Positions 1 through 10,834 of a stretch of 64,000 nt of DNA are shown in pieces. Origin of the DNA: Piezodorus guildinii (taxonomy: Eukaryota; Arthropoda; Insecta; Hemiptera; Pentatomidae); assembly GCA_023052935.1 (NCBI GenBank), contig CM041297.1:53115917-53179916 (forward strand), written 5' to 3'. The number at the start of each line of letters is the position of its first letter. Position 1 is the stretch's first letter. The position numbers and the translations under genes are program-made. The notes beneath the pieces were generated by a model. The model had not been told where the DNA came from and did no database searches. It saw only the letters and a list, made by a program, of their open reading frames with translations.

Positions 1-18
1 GTATTCGTAATATATATG

Positions 19-290
19 GGGAGCGGCATGATCTAGTTGATAGAGCTTAAGGCTACAGTTCTTCAGGTCCAAGGTTCGAATCCCGGCTGAGCAGAATCAT
101 TTATTCTGTTCTTTCAGCGGTGTGGCGACCCTGGGGTATGGAAATCCTCCTGGAGCACAACCATCATCTATGAAGTGAATACCCATAATTAGGGAAAAGC
201 TGACGGCTGAGTGTGACGTGGCTCTACTCATCTCCTTGCCGTTGGTCGAGAAACATTACAAATCTCTATATGTCCTGAATCCAAGATTTT
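19..290 (+). repeat. tRNA-derived SINE, family S-A, copy 1
   Basis: The head has a polymerase III A-box-like segment (tagttgatagag, ~34-45) and a B box (ggttcgaatcccgg, ~73-86), followed by a non-tRNA body with the phrase 'accctggggtatgg'. The same head and body recur, reversed, near 13.6, 36.0, 51.7 and 62.7 kb, so this is a dispersed SINE and not a tRNA gene. The tail is not clearly bounded. Confidence 0.75.
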
Positions 291-293
291 CAG

Positions 294-998
294 GGCGGGA
301 TGGCTGAGTGGATTAGCGCGCGTTGCCTTGAACGCGCGTTGCCTAGCAACCGAAGAGGACTATAATTTGGAACCAGATAGCGAGTTCGAGGCTCAAGGGG
401 GGACGGAGGGGCTTTTATCTCAGCATTTATCCCCCGCCCTCACCCCCTGTCCCGAGAAACTCCGTATAGCATTCAAAGGCGAGGTACGTAGGGAAAAAAA
501 ACCCAAGGCCTTAGACTGTACCGACCCATGGGTTGTAGAGGTGCAGGTTTTATACAGGGTGTTTCGTAATTGCACGGCACTATTTTATGTATTTGTTCAC
601 TAACCAAAAATAAACAAAAAAGTTCATATTGACATATATCTCATTTATTAAGAAACTCGTTTAAACGATTTATTAAACAGATATCAAAGGTTAGACTTCT
701 TTAGACGCCGTATCAGAGCTAATCCTGATAAAGGCCCACAATGTAGGCCGAAACGTGGGCACACAATTAAACTAGCACTATGTTTTAATGTGTGTTTCTC
801 TCAAATGACACCATCTTCCTCATCTAAGTCATCTAGGGTCTTAAGGTTCAGTCAAAAAATAAGAGATTGTGTTTAGACAATGTTTTAATATTTTTTTCTT
901 CTTATCTTTATGCCCTGATTGCATCGTGAAACTCGAGTGTCAACTCCCAGGAGATTACACCGCGAGATCCAGGCCCTGCACGGCCTGTCGCGCCTCTG

Positions 999-1027
<29 letters not shown>
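294..1027 (+). repeat. tRNA-derived SINE, family S-B, interrupted copy
   Basis: The head 'gggatggctgagtggattag' has an A-box-like segment, and a weak B box 'gcgagttcgaggc' lies near 380. The 3' part (~915-1000, ending 'ctgtcgcgcctctg' before poly-A) matches the 3' part of the complete S-B copy at 12.4-12.7 kb. The ~350 bp between ~555 and ~910 has no counterpart there and looks like a later insertion. The head also has a short internal duplication of 'gcgcgttgcc'. The open reading frame over the head is a by-product. Confidence 0.6.
718..760 (+). other. hammerhead-ribozyme-like core (degenerate)
   Basis: The order CTGATAA, then GGCC-loop-GGCC (a 4 bp stem), then GAAAC is the order of the conserved hammerhead core (CUGANGA, stem II, GAAA). 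The usual G of CUGAUGA is A here. A short GTG/CAC pairing follows, but no good cleavage triplet is seen. Such cores are known in Penelope-like elements and other retroelements. It sits within the extra DNA that interrupts the S-B SINE. Activity is doubtful. Confidence 0.3.
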
Positions 1028-1084
<57 letters not shown>

Positions 1085-1086
1085 TG
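1000..1086. repeat. simple repeats: poly-A, (TA)n, (GA)n
   Basis: Poly-A (the SINE tail) runs directly into about 16 TA units and then about 13 GA units. Three adjoining microsatellites after a SINE tail are typical of slippage on a retroposed poly-A tract. Confidence 0.9.
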
Positions 1087-1389
1087 AGTGAGAGAGTGCG
1101 AGAATAATTAGTAGATAATATTATTACATAGACAGAAAATATTTTTGAATAAATTTAAGAATGCATTGAATTAACAATAAATATATGTACAGTATTTAAC
1201 TAGACATCTATAGATTTATATAGTTCTAAACACAAACAAGCTTATTATTATTTTTTTTATATATCATTGCCGAATGTAATAATCTGGAAGTGCTATGTCT
1301 ATAAAATGTAATCGATTAAATTATTTTACATTTTTTATTTATTTTATTATATGTATATGATCGGTATTCATGAAACTGTTAATTTTTAG

Positions 1390-1463
1390 CGTATCAACGG
1401 TGCGCAACTGATCCAGTATGTGCTGCTGAAGCAGTAAAGAACTACATGTCCAAATTCGCTCAG
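1390..1463 (+). CDS. invertebrate (i-type) lysozyme, internal exon
   Basis: The exon is bounded by tttttag at 1389 and gtaagc at 1464. It starts with the last two bases of a codon and reads YQRCATDPVCAAEAVKNYMS then KFAQ. This is the segment of i-type (destabilase-like) lysozymes just before the DCNGDG motif, with two conserved cysteines and the YM-KF-Q pattern. I-type lysozymes are small secreted muramidases, some with isopeptidase activity, used in defence or digestion. The exons carrying the signal peptide and the catalytic Glu and Asp must lie left of the window; I see no earlier exon in 1-1389. The next exon is ~14 kb downstream and joins in phase 0. Confidence 0.88.
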
Positions 1464-1931
1464 GTAAGCTCACAACTTTTTGAAACTATATTTTGATATA
1501 TTTTCCTTTCTTAAAAATTTTTTAGAATAGATTCCCTGGAAAAATGAATCATTATTAAATTAACTTTTGTTTTTGAGATTAAATTATAGATCTTATATTC
1601 GTTTACAAGTGAGTCGAACCAAACAGAGAATATGTTTAGGGTTTCGGTAAATCTTGTTACACATGAAATTTCTTAAGGATATTTAAAGCAGTGTCTGTTG
1701 ATTGAATTTTACTGTACTATATTACCCTAATCCATCAACTAAAAGCTACTACTTTTCATCGGAGTTTGGACAACTTTTCCGAAGGAAAATTATTTACTAA
1801 TGATTGAGACAACAATACAAGTCTTCTAAATTTCTTTCAACACGTGACCCAAAGCATTATATCAGGAATATAAAACTTGGTATCGAAAATGATGGTAAAT
1901 ACTTTGTAAAAAATTTATATTTTATCTTAGA

Positions 1932-2656
1932 TTTTTACTTTCACTTACCTATACATGAAATATATTGTAAGGAAAAGTATCGCGATCGTGAAAATTTTAG
2001 AATTCCAGTTTTCAACGGAAGTACAGGGTCTCCTGAGTCCAAATGACTAAGTCACGAAAAAAGGTCTATCTATGTGTCTGTGTGTATGTCCGTGTCCGAG
2101 TGTGTGTGTGTGGCAAGTTTAGCGCAAAAACCATAAGTCGTTTGAAATTCAAATTTCATATTTAAGACAAATATACGCCTGAGATGTTACAGCAATTTTT
2201 TTATTAAAATCGGCTAATTAGAAAAGCCACTTAATACTATGCATTTTGCATCTTTTTATGATTTTCTCAAAAAAGGCTCTAACGATTTTGATTTAACTCG
2301 CTTTGTTAATGTAACATTTAATTGGCTTTAATATGGCGTAGGTTTCATTCTGATTGAAATAGTCTGACAGGACTTAAATGCCGTTTTTCTTTCTCTAAAG
2401 TACCTTTAATTTCGCAGATTTCAAAAAATTAGGCACATCATCTTATTTATTAGCATTGATAAATAACAGCTAAATATTCAAGTAGAGCGAATTTGATAAA
2501 TAACTAAAGGAGAGAAGTGCAAACATATTTTTACTTCCACATACTATATATAGTAATCGAAAGTATTGCGATCATCAACATTTTAGAATTCCAGTTTTCA
2601 ACGGAAATACAGATTTTAGGATCCCCTGAGTCCAAATAACCAAGTCCCGCAAAAAG

Positions 2657-2692
<36 letters not shown>

Positions 2693-3549
2693 TAACTCCC
2701 GGGCGGAAACGATAAGTCCTACGATACTGAAATTTCATATTTAAGACAAATATACGACCGAGATGTTACAAGACCTTTTTCATCAAAATGAGCTTACCAG
2801 AAGAGCTACTATATACCATGTAATTTGCACCTTTTGTCGATTTTCTTGAAAACGGTTCCGATGATTTTGATTAAACTCGCTATATCGATGTAAAATTTAA
2901 TAGGCTTTAATATTATTTAGGTTTCATTCGGATTAAAATGTTCTGACCGGGCTTAAATGTCGATATAATAAATTTTCTTTCTTTCAAGTACCTTTAATTT
3001 TGTCGATTCTATAAAAATAACTATATTATTAAACTTAAATTTTACATCTATATTTAATGAGAATCGTTTAAGCGACTTTTGAATAAATCCGTTTATTATT
3101 GAAACCCTGTTGCCCGCACAAGATTTTTTTTATCTCTAACTGTATTTGAAAATTCTTTCATTGATTTTAAAAATGGAGGTAAGTGAAAGTCGTGTGTTAT
3201 CCGCACCAGATTTTTTAATGGGATTTTCGTGATTTTGATAATAAGAACAGTAATAAAGGCGTATTATATACCATTGGAAAGAGAAAGATTTTAGAAAAAA
3301 TATTATCTGATGCACAAAGTTGTAAAAGGTAATATAAAATGACAAATGGGGAATAAACTTATTACTGATTTACAATATAATGTAGTTATATTATTTAATC
3401 TAAATCATATGTTTTCAACGAAAATGAATACACGTTTTATTAAAATAAACTTCGAATATTTTTCAAATTGAAGTATATTTAATATTTTTTAAATTGATTT
3501 TATCAGTCGAGGTACGTGAAAGTCGTGTGCTGCCCGCACCAGATTTTTA
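1932..3549 (+). repeat. family X repeat, copy with another copy nested inside
   Basis: It starts at 'actttcacttacc' and ends at 'ggtacgtgaaagtcgtgtg...caccagat'. The body follows the best copy (61.4-62.3 kb) up to ~2526 and resumes at ~3218, because a second family X copy has inserted in the same orientation. A GT microsatellite lies inside (~2100). It is within the large lysozyme intron. Confidence 0.75.
2527..3217 (+). repeat. family X repeat, inner copy
   Basis: A complete-looking but shortened copy from 'ttttacttccacatactata' to 'ggtaagtgaaagtcgtgtg...caccagatt'. It has a clean (GT)n run at ~2661-2690 and lies inside the outer copy. The ends again pair as inverted 'cacttac / gtaagtg'. 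Confidence 0.75.
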
Positions 3550-4049
3550 TTTTCATTCTGAATCTAAAAACGGTAATTTCATGAGTTTCAATCCAATAAT
3601 ATGCAGAAGAGGTCCATCCATCTAGACAACCGTGTAGACAGTTAAGTTTGCCTAAAGTATGTAATTAGCGTTTGTTTTGGTTTGGGGCTGATCAGAGTTT
3701 GGCAGGGGTGTACGTGCCTAAGAAATGACTCTTTCAAAGGAAGTTAATAAAGGGTGGTTGCGAAACTTGAATGAGAGAAGCACATTTACATTTGATGTGG
3801 TCACTGTACGCACAGAGGAAATAACAACTCTTCTCTATTTGGGATCCGTTTAACAACTCGGTTTGCCATCACCTCCTCAGCGCAATATCGTTTCGACTTA
3901 TCTTTCCTGGGCATGAAAATACTTCTAGAGGTACAGTGAGAATTAGGGCATGTGTAGGTGAAGTGAAATTCGCGATTCGTATGTGAAAATGAATATCACA
4001 TACTTCCTACATATTATTATTAAATATTCAATTATCGAATTAAATACGT
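3550..4049. other. unassigned intronic DNA with one arm of an inverted repeat
   Basis: No coding signal is seen. Positions ~3937-3976 (gtgagaattagggcatgtgt and the next bases) recur reversed at ~5020-5060, on the far side of the LINE fragment. Confidence 0.5.
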
Positions 4050-4727
4050 CGAGGCCCACTAATTCCATCATCAGGGAAATATTGAACGCTTGGTGGGATC
4101 TTTAAAATAAAGGCATAACCGTAGTCTTTATCTGGGTTCCAGCACATTGTGGTATTCCAGGCAACGAAGAAGCAGACAGAGCCGCCAGCTTGGCCAGACA
4201 AGGCAACACATCTGAAAGCACAGTACTGGAAGAACTCACTGTAGAATAGTGGATAAAAAAATTGAGGAAAAATCTCTTCAAAACCTGGGAAACAACGTGG
4301 ATAACAGGACAACATAAACTGTTGGATATAAAAAGAGACACCAAAAAATGGACCACGAGCACAAGGATTTCTAGAAAAGAGGAAATCATTTTATGCCGGC
4401 TCAGTATAGGTCATTGTCAGTTTACACACGGTTACCTTATGAGAAATCTGCATGCACCCATCTGCGAATATTGCGATAATGTTCCAAAAACTATTCAACA
4501 TCTATTATTAGAGTGTCCCCTTTTCGAAACATCAAGACGTAATATTAAACTAACAGGAACCCTAAAAGATATATTGAATGATGATGAAGACAAGGTGAAA
4601 AAGTTACTGAATTATTTAAAAGAAATCAAGTATTACAACCAAATATAGAAAAACACAGTTGCCAATGACCCTGTAGGGTAGAGGCAAATAACAAAATAAA
4701 AAAATAAAAAATAAATAAATAAATTAT
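4050..4727 (+). mobile_element. I-like LINE fragment: RNase H end plus C-terminal zinc motif
   Basis: One frame reads EILNAWWDL, a stop at 4103-4105, then NKGITVVFIWVPAHCGIPGN followed by EEADRAASLARQG. This is the last part of a retroelement RNase H (the D of the GNExAD motif is present). A second stop (tag at ~4247) follows, then an open stretch to 4648 with the CxxC...HLLLECP zinc-like motif typical of I/Jockey-type polyprotein ends. The copy is 5'-truncated, has two in-frame stops, and ends in an A-rich aaataaa tail at ~4695-4727. Confidence 0.8.
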
Positions 4728-4734
4728 CGAATTT

Positions 4735-5366
4735 TCTATATTACTTCATCATTTATTTTGTTTACCTTTTATTATAAATAATGTTTAATTTCTTAAAATC
4801 GAGTTTCTACATTAAAAAACATGTTTTCGAGATGTCTATATTACACTTGTCTGTTTTGATATAACTTTATCATTCAGTTTTATATCTTTTTTAAAAAATA
4901 ATATTTAATGATATTATGAGATATTTCTAATAGTAATATTTTATGTCATTATCCAAATTTATTTTTTTTAAACAAGCCTTCCCCTTCTCCTGTTACTTTC
5001 ATGAACACATACAATACTTGCTTTCACCTCACCTACACATACCCTAATTCTCACCGTGTATCGCTGCCTAAGACTAGACGGGAGCTTAGACCGGTTGAAG
5101 GTCGATGAACTAGACCCCTCCTGGCTTGCTACCAGCTCCCGCAGCTGAGCAGGGTATTTCTGAACCATATACCTGAAGACCTCCTTCGTCGGAATATATT
5201 AGGACGTCCTTCCTCGAAAGAAGCAGTGTCCATTAAGGCACCGCGACGACAAAGGGTCATAGGACATGAGAAGGAGGGCGATAAACCAATAACATTTACA
5301 ATCACGAATTTTATTACAATACTTGAAGGGCTGTGTCGAGTCCAATGGACAATTTTATTAATAGGG
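4735..5366. other. unassigned intronic DNA with a GC-richer block
   Basis: The first ~240 bases are AT-rich with no signal. About 4975-5360 is clearly GC-richer than its surroundings and looks like old transposon sequence. It starts with the reverse copy of the 3937-3976 segment. No family was recognised, and the short reading frames on both strands look incidental. Confidence 0.4.
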
Positions 5367-5460
5367 GAAAAATCTGGTGCACGCAAACACAACTTTCACT
5401 TACCTTCGTTGTTATGATCAATTTAAAAAGTTTTAAATAAAGTTGAATATTAAAAAAAAA
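5367..5460 (-). repeat. family X repeat, 3'-end fragment
   Basis: 'aaaaatctggtgcacgcaaa' followed by 'caactttcacttacc' is the reversed 3' end of family X, as at 28.49 kb. Only ~90 bp is recognisable. Confidence 0.55.
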
Positions 5461-6065
5461 TATTTTTATTTTGTAAAACTAGATTTAAACTTTATCTTTT
5501 TCAAGTGATTGAAAAGCACATTTGATCATATCTAATTAGATTTGATATAACTGAGTGGACCCTCAATTAGTTTTACTTTAACTTCCCTACATATATATAA
5601 AACAATATATAGTAAGGGTAAGTATTGTGATCGCGAATATTTTTCGTGTTTGGCAAGTCTAGCATAAAAGCGAAATGTCTTCTCTTCCTCTCAATTACTT
5701 CAATTATGTAAGTTCGAAAAAATTAAACGCACCATCTTATTAGTATTAATAAAAAAACTAAGTAGTATAAACGTTGGACGAAATCGATAATCAAGTAAAG
5801 GAAAAACGAGCAAAAATATATTTTAAGGTTGTTTTTTTTTTTTTAAACAAAAGAATAGTAATATAGATGCATAATATACTGTTGTAAGGGTAATGATTTT
5901 ATAAAAAATCTTATCTTATACACAAAAGTAAAGTGAAGAACGGAGCATAAATGTTGGTGATTGTTACACATAACAATATTATACTGTTATTTTATTTAAT
6001 CTAAAACGTATATTTCCAACTCCATAAGTTCCTTTGAACCCTAACTTTTTTTAAAACTGCTATTT

Positions 6066-6977
6066 TTTTTTTCTATTATATATTTTTATTGAAATTTACA
6101 GGTGTATATTATAATACAAGTAAATATACTAGTTAATAATAGAATGCATGAAAAAAAACATGAAGAGAAACTCAAGAAGTCCTTCTAAACAAGAAGGTGT
6201 GGAGGCCATCTTATTTTCAGACGCCTCGGAGGATTATCAGGGATCTAAGAGGATGCTAGGATAGAAACTAGTCAGTTAGAGTGGGAATGGAGTTTTTCAT
6301 GGAAGGGTTGATACCTGGTTCGCGCCGAAACAGTAACATAGGGAACATTAAGGTCTTTGTTTGTTTATTCGTTTAACGTCACTTTTATGCAACTATGGCT
6401 GATCGGACGATGCTACAGTGGGAGTCCTAAATTTTGCCTATCCAGGTTTTATTAGGATAGGGATCTTTAACGAGTACCTGACATCGCACAGGCTCGGGAC
6501 CACCTTTTAACGTCCCTTCCGAGGACGGCGTAACTAAGGATTTTTTACTCTCATTAAAAAATCCTAGGACCACCTGCGGTTTGAACCCGTGACCTTTGGC
6601 ATGGGAGGCTGTTACGCTAGCCACCCAGCTACAAGTGATCCCTTTTAAGGTCTTTGTGGGTGAGTTTATTTGTGACAAAGTAAGGAGCGTTGAGGATTTC
6701 ACAAAGGATTTCGTATTGTAAGGATTGGATACGAGAGGAATTAGATGGTTTGGTAGTGCCTCCTAGCTCAATTCCGTAAGTCCAGATAGGACTTATAATA
6801 GTCATGTAGATCAGCATTTTGTAGTAAAGAGGAAGGTTTGACCGTTTGTCTAATAAGTGATGAAGTAGTCGAAAACGGCGAGCGGTTTCATGTCGTTCTA
6901 GTCTTGTATGAGGATTCCAATTTAGATGTTCGTCAACACGGACTCCTAGGTATCTGTTCAACGAGAACTAGTTGAGC
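6066..6977 (-). mobile_element. Jockey-like LINE, 3' part, interrupted by a SINE
   Basis: On the - strand the segment 6961-6658 reads NRYLGVRVDEHLNWNPHTRL, then PIWTYGIELGGTTKPSNS, then APYFVTNKLTHKDL. These are the reverse transcriptase C-terminal landmarks of Jockey-type LINEs (YLGV-LD--L-W--H, PIWTYGI-LWG, APWYVTN--IH-DL). The 3' untranslated part continues at 6347-6066 after the inserted SINE. Two more copies lie at 9.9 and 11.5 kb. All are 5'-truncated. Confidence 0.85.
6361..6644 (-). repeat. tRNA-derived SINE, family S-C, with 13 bp target duplication
   Basis: Read on the - strand it begins gggatcacttgtagctgggt (A-box region) with a B-box ggtttgaaccc-like segment (seen reversed as 'gcggtttgaacccgtgacc') and ends in a (CAAA)-like tail. 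It is flanked by exact direct repeats ttaaggtctttgt at 6348-6360 and 6645-6657, so it jumped into the Jockey copy. Confidence 0.9.
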
Positions 6978-6992
6978 TTAAATTTGTTTTAA

Positions 6993-8181
6993 CATTGGGA
7001 TCACTTATGGCTGGATGGCTAGCATAACATCCTCCTATTCCAAAGGTCACGGGCTCAAACCCGCAGGTGGTCCTAGGATTTTTTAATTGGAGTAAGAAAT
7101 CCTTTGTTATGCCGTCCTTCGGAGGGGACGTTAAAAGGTGGTCCCGAGCCTGTGCGATGTCAGGTACTCGCTAAAGATCTCTATCCTAATAAAACCTGGA
7201 TAGGCGAAATTTAGGACTCCTCCTGTAGCATCGTCCGATTAGCCACAGTAGCATAAAGTGGCGTTAAATATTGGGTTGATGCAAAATTAATGCAGGTTTC
7301 CTCTATTGCAATATCTTAATTCCAATTGTGTAAACAAAGCTAATCCTAACATTGATCATTATTATACCAAAACAAACCTTATCTAATACCCTCTCTTTCA
7401 CCATGAATTTGTTTAGTAAAATCGTTTTGTTCAGTGTGTTCAAAGGTCTTGAATCGAAAATGTCAAAGTGCGATTTTCGTCAAATTTATTTTTACGAATT
7501 TAAATTAGGCCGCAGCGCTGCGCAAACGGCTCGTAATATTAATGAAGTGTGGGGTCAGGGGGCTATTAATGAGTGCACGGTGCAGCGTTGGTTCCAGAAG
7601 TTTCGCAGAGGAGATTTCGACCTCGAAGACAAGGAAGGTCGGGGCCGTCATCTTGCTCTGGACAACGACCAGCTGAGGTCAAAAGTGGAAGAAGACCCAA
7701 CCAAAACCACACGAAAAATGGCGGCGGAACTCGAAACTCAAAAATTGCAACGTCTTTGCCCAGCATTGATGAATCGGAAGGGGCCGATCCTGCGCCACGA
7801 TAACGCCAGACCCCATGTTCACAACCAACGCTTCGACGACTGCACGAGTTGGGCTACGAAGTTCTCCAACATCCGCCTTATTCACCTGACCTCTCTCCTA
7901 CAGACTTCCACTTTTTCAGGCATCTGGACAACTTTTTGAGGGAGAAAAATTTTCAAAACCAGGACGACATTGAAAATTCTTTTCGTGATTTCATTGAGTC
8001 CAGGGATTCGGATTTTTTTTCTGGTGGAATAAGAAAGCTTGTTGAACGTTGGCAAAAGTGCATTGATTCAGATGGAAATTATTTTGATTAAATATATATG
8101 GTTAAAGTAAAGATATGGCGTATTTACAATACCTACTAAAAACCTGCATTAATTTTGCATCAACCCAATAAATAAACAAAC
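6993..8181 (+). repeat. tRNA-derived SINE, family S-C, split by a mariner
   Basis: The SINE body runs from ~6997 (gggatcacttatggctggat) to 7270 and resumes at 8171 (aataaacaaaca tail). Direct repeats aaatttgttttaa at 6980-6992 and 8182-8194 flank the pair, showing that SINE plus mariner occupy one insertion site. Confidence 0.85.
7271..8168 (+). mobile_element. mariner element (cecropia/Hsmar1-like), internally deleted
   Basis: It is flanked by TA at 7269-7270 and 8169-8170. Terminal inverted repeats start TTGGGTTGATGCAAAATTAA and stay identical for 29 bases. The transposase starts near 7461 with MSKCDFRQIYFYEFKLGRSA and the helix-turn-helix half is intact (TVQRWFQKFRRGD). At ~7738 it jumps from MAAELETQ to KLQRLCPALMNRKGPILRHD, which removes roughly 140 residues including the first catalytic Asp. 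A frameshift near 7845 separates DNARPHV from YEVLQHPPYSPDLSPTDFHF. The end SDGNYFD and a stop lie at 8067-8091. It cannot encode an active enzyme, but the perfect ends suggest mobilisation in trans. Confidence 0.93.
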
Positions 8182-8245
8182 AAATTTGTTTTAAGAGCTG
8201 AGGTAAGTGAAATTCGTAGTCGCGCGCCACAGCCTTTTTAGCTTA

Positions 8246-9799
8246 TTTTACAAATATGTGTTTCTAGTAATTTGTTAACTCAGTTTGAATGGCTAAGATT
8301 TTACGATATTACAATGAAATAATTCACTGAACCAGATGGGAATCGAATTCAAACAGCTACTAACAGGACACAGGAATAGTTAAGTAATATTAAATTAGTC
8401 GTTCCACTCAAATCAGGAATCCAGCAGTTGTATATGTTCGGTTTTTTTTGTTGGGAAGAGAACTACCAGGGTAGGGCAGGAACTAGGTTTTTTTGCTTGG
8501 GGGGACTTGCTGTGCCTTCTCTCATCCCCCTTACTCAAACAAAAGTCAACAGTTTTTTAACAGTATTTTATTTAATATATTTTTAAACAAATCACTTGAC
8601 ATTATCACTGATTTGAATAAAGCCCATAAAAAATAAATAAAATAAAAATATACTGCAATTGATTATACGATGGTTTATTATTTTCAAATAAGTATATTAC
8701 GGTACAAAAATTTATATATCTGTTTAGTTAGTTAACTTATGTGTATAGCGATAAATGAAGCAAAGATTTAAAAAAAGACGAAACAGCAACTCTGTCGAAT
8801 CAAATTAAATGGCCAATCACGATTGCTAAATTCGAAACATTAGATCTCTGTTATTTCTTAGCCGATAATGATCCCGTTTTTTCCTTTTTTTTTTTTTTTT
8901 TTTGTAGAGAATTTAGTTCTCTAGATTATAGACTCAAAATTCATAAATTTGTAAGGCGTACAGACAGATTTATTTATTCATTATTTGGAATCTACCTACA
9001 TATCTCAAAACGTAAGGCCTCAAATTTTTAAAGTTTTTTTTTTCTTTTCCTTGGCCGATTACAAAGGTTAGTCTTTGAAAATAATAAAGCAAAAGCATTT
9101 GTACATGACTTCTTTATGGACGTTTATACGGATAAAATTACAATTTTTCTTTTTTACATTTTACCGCGTCGTCCTGATCAGAAAACTCTTTACATTTTTT
9201 TCTCCCATCGTCAAAAATTACAGATTTATTGTATTAATACATTTTTAAACAGCAGCCATTTCAAAAGTAATCGGCTGACATTAACGTCGAGGTGTCAGGA
9301 TCATCATCAAATGAATTGTTATCTTTGTGGTGAATTTCGAAAAAGTCGGGCCAGAACTTCTGAAACAAAATCGCTTACGGTGAACACACGGATATTTTTT
9401 TTTATTCCTTATCCGGGTTCTACGTATCTTGAAACGTTAAATCTCAACTTTTGAGGTGGCGTAATTTTTTTTTTGATTGGTCGAATTTAAAGATTCATCA
9501 CTGGAAATAATAAATCAACATAAAAATAAATGTATCATAAATACACGTAACTGAAAAATATAATTTTCCAACCAATAATTCCTGTCGCCCCAAATTTCTA
9601 TACCCAACAAAATATATTCTCTGTTTTCTTCATGTTTAAAAAATTATAAAATTTTATAAGTATTAAAGCACTTATTTAATTTAAATTAATTAATAATTCA
9701 GTGAACCACTCCGTCCCTCTCCACCTTCTTTTCCAGTATCTTCTAGCATCTCAAATGATGCTGCCTGACAATTAAATAGTGTTAGTTTGATTGTATTCA

Positions 9800-9830
<31 letters not shown>

Positions 9831-9915
9831 TAACAAGTATTTATTTATGATACTTCAACTTTACTATTTAGAGAACTTATTTTTTATATTTTTAAATGAA
9901 GAACTCATTTCATTT
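8246..9915. other. intronic DNA with two partial family Y repeats
   Basis: No coding evidence. Around 8986-9096 and 9402-9510 the sequence is the reverse of family Y (see 49.3 and 60.2 kb): 'catctcaaaacgtaaggcctc'-type, then a poly-T run, then 'gattacaaaggtt'. The reading frame at 9116-9454 lies between the two partial copies and resembles nothing I know. Confidence 0.5.
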
Positions 9916-9917
9916 TA

Positions 9918-10345
9918 GTATGTCGGAGTAGAGCTATGGGGCTCTACTAAACCATCGAATTGCTATCGTATCCAATCCTTACAATCCAAAATCCTCGAAA
10001 AAATCGTCAATGCTCCTTATTTTGTCACAAACACACTCATTCATAAAGACCTTAATATTCCATATGTTGCTGACTTAGCCCGAACCAGATAACATTCCTT
10101 CCATGAAAAACTCCATTCCCACTAAAATCCATTAGTTTCAATCCTTGCTTCAATCCCTGATAATCCTCTGAGAGCGTCTGAAAAGAAGATGGCCTCGGGA
10201 CCTTCTAGTTAGAGTGTTTTTAGAGTGCTGCCACTGGGTAGTGTCTCTACATGTATTTCATGACAGTTTTACATATTACCATCACAGTTACTAGATGTAT
10301 TTTTATTTAATACAGTTGTAAATATCAATAAATATGTTTAAAAAA
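9918..10345 (+). mobile_element. Jockey-like LINE, 3' end
   Basis: It reads VELWGSTKPSNCYRIQSLQS, then NAPYFVTNTLIHKDL, then PYVADLAR, the same protein end as the copy at 6.1-7.0 kb. The 3' untranslated part ends 'atcaataaatatg' plus poly-A (~10330-10345). It is 5'-truncated with stops after ADLARTR. Confidence 0.85.
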
Positions 10346-10598
10346 AAAAAATTTAGTATGTTATTTTTATTTATGTCGAATTGGTCTATTTTTCATTAAT
10401 TCTTGGCCAGATAGTGCTCCTTTATTATGTCAAAGCTAACGTTACTCTTGAAGATTAAGTACTAGAATAAAGTTATTGTTTATTTTATTTTTTTCTCATT
10501 ATTTGATATTTCAACACTGTAATCAATTTATTTATTTTTTTTTTGTTTAACACAATTATTTTCTGAAAATTGTTTTTATTTATTTTATTTTTTTATTG

Positions 10599-10604
<6 letters not shown>

Positions 10605-10673
<69 letters not shown>
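10605..10673. repeat. (TA)n microsatellite
   Basis: About 34 TA units uninterrupted. Confidence 0.95.
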
Positions 10674-10676
<3 letters not shown>

Positions 10677-10834
10677 TGTAAATACTAGTTAATTATGTTC
10701 CTTTTGTCAGTTCGCCAAACATGTTGTATTTTTCAACTGTACAAATCTGTTATTCTTAACGTTCTTAGTCCCAGAATAAAAATTATTTATATATAATCTT
10801 TAGAGAGAAGTTATTTCTATTTTATTGATTGCTT

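Larger units (their letters stand above)
5578..8240 (+). repeat. family X repeat, interrupted by a LINE, two SINEs and a mariner
   Basis: The 5' part (atatatagtaagggtaagta, ~5608) and middle can be followed to ~6060. The 3' end resumes after 8194 with 'gagctgaggtaagtgaaatt'. Between them lie a Jockey LINE (with an S-C SINE inside it) and a second S-C SINE (with a mariner inside it). Confidence 0.65.

Noticed and set aside
19..95. possible tRNA gene
   Set aside because: A and B boxes are present, but no acceptor stem closes, and the unit continues into a repeated SINE body.
328..603. 91-codon frame
   Set aside because: It lies over a SINE head and adjoining insert; no protein features.
869..1060. 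63-codon frame ending in Lys and Ile/Tyr runs
   Set aside because: A translation of poly-A and TA repeats.
2661..2690. possible CRISPR-like or regular array
   Set aside because: Only microsatellites; no spaced direct repeats were found anywhere in the window.
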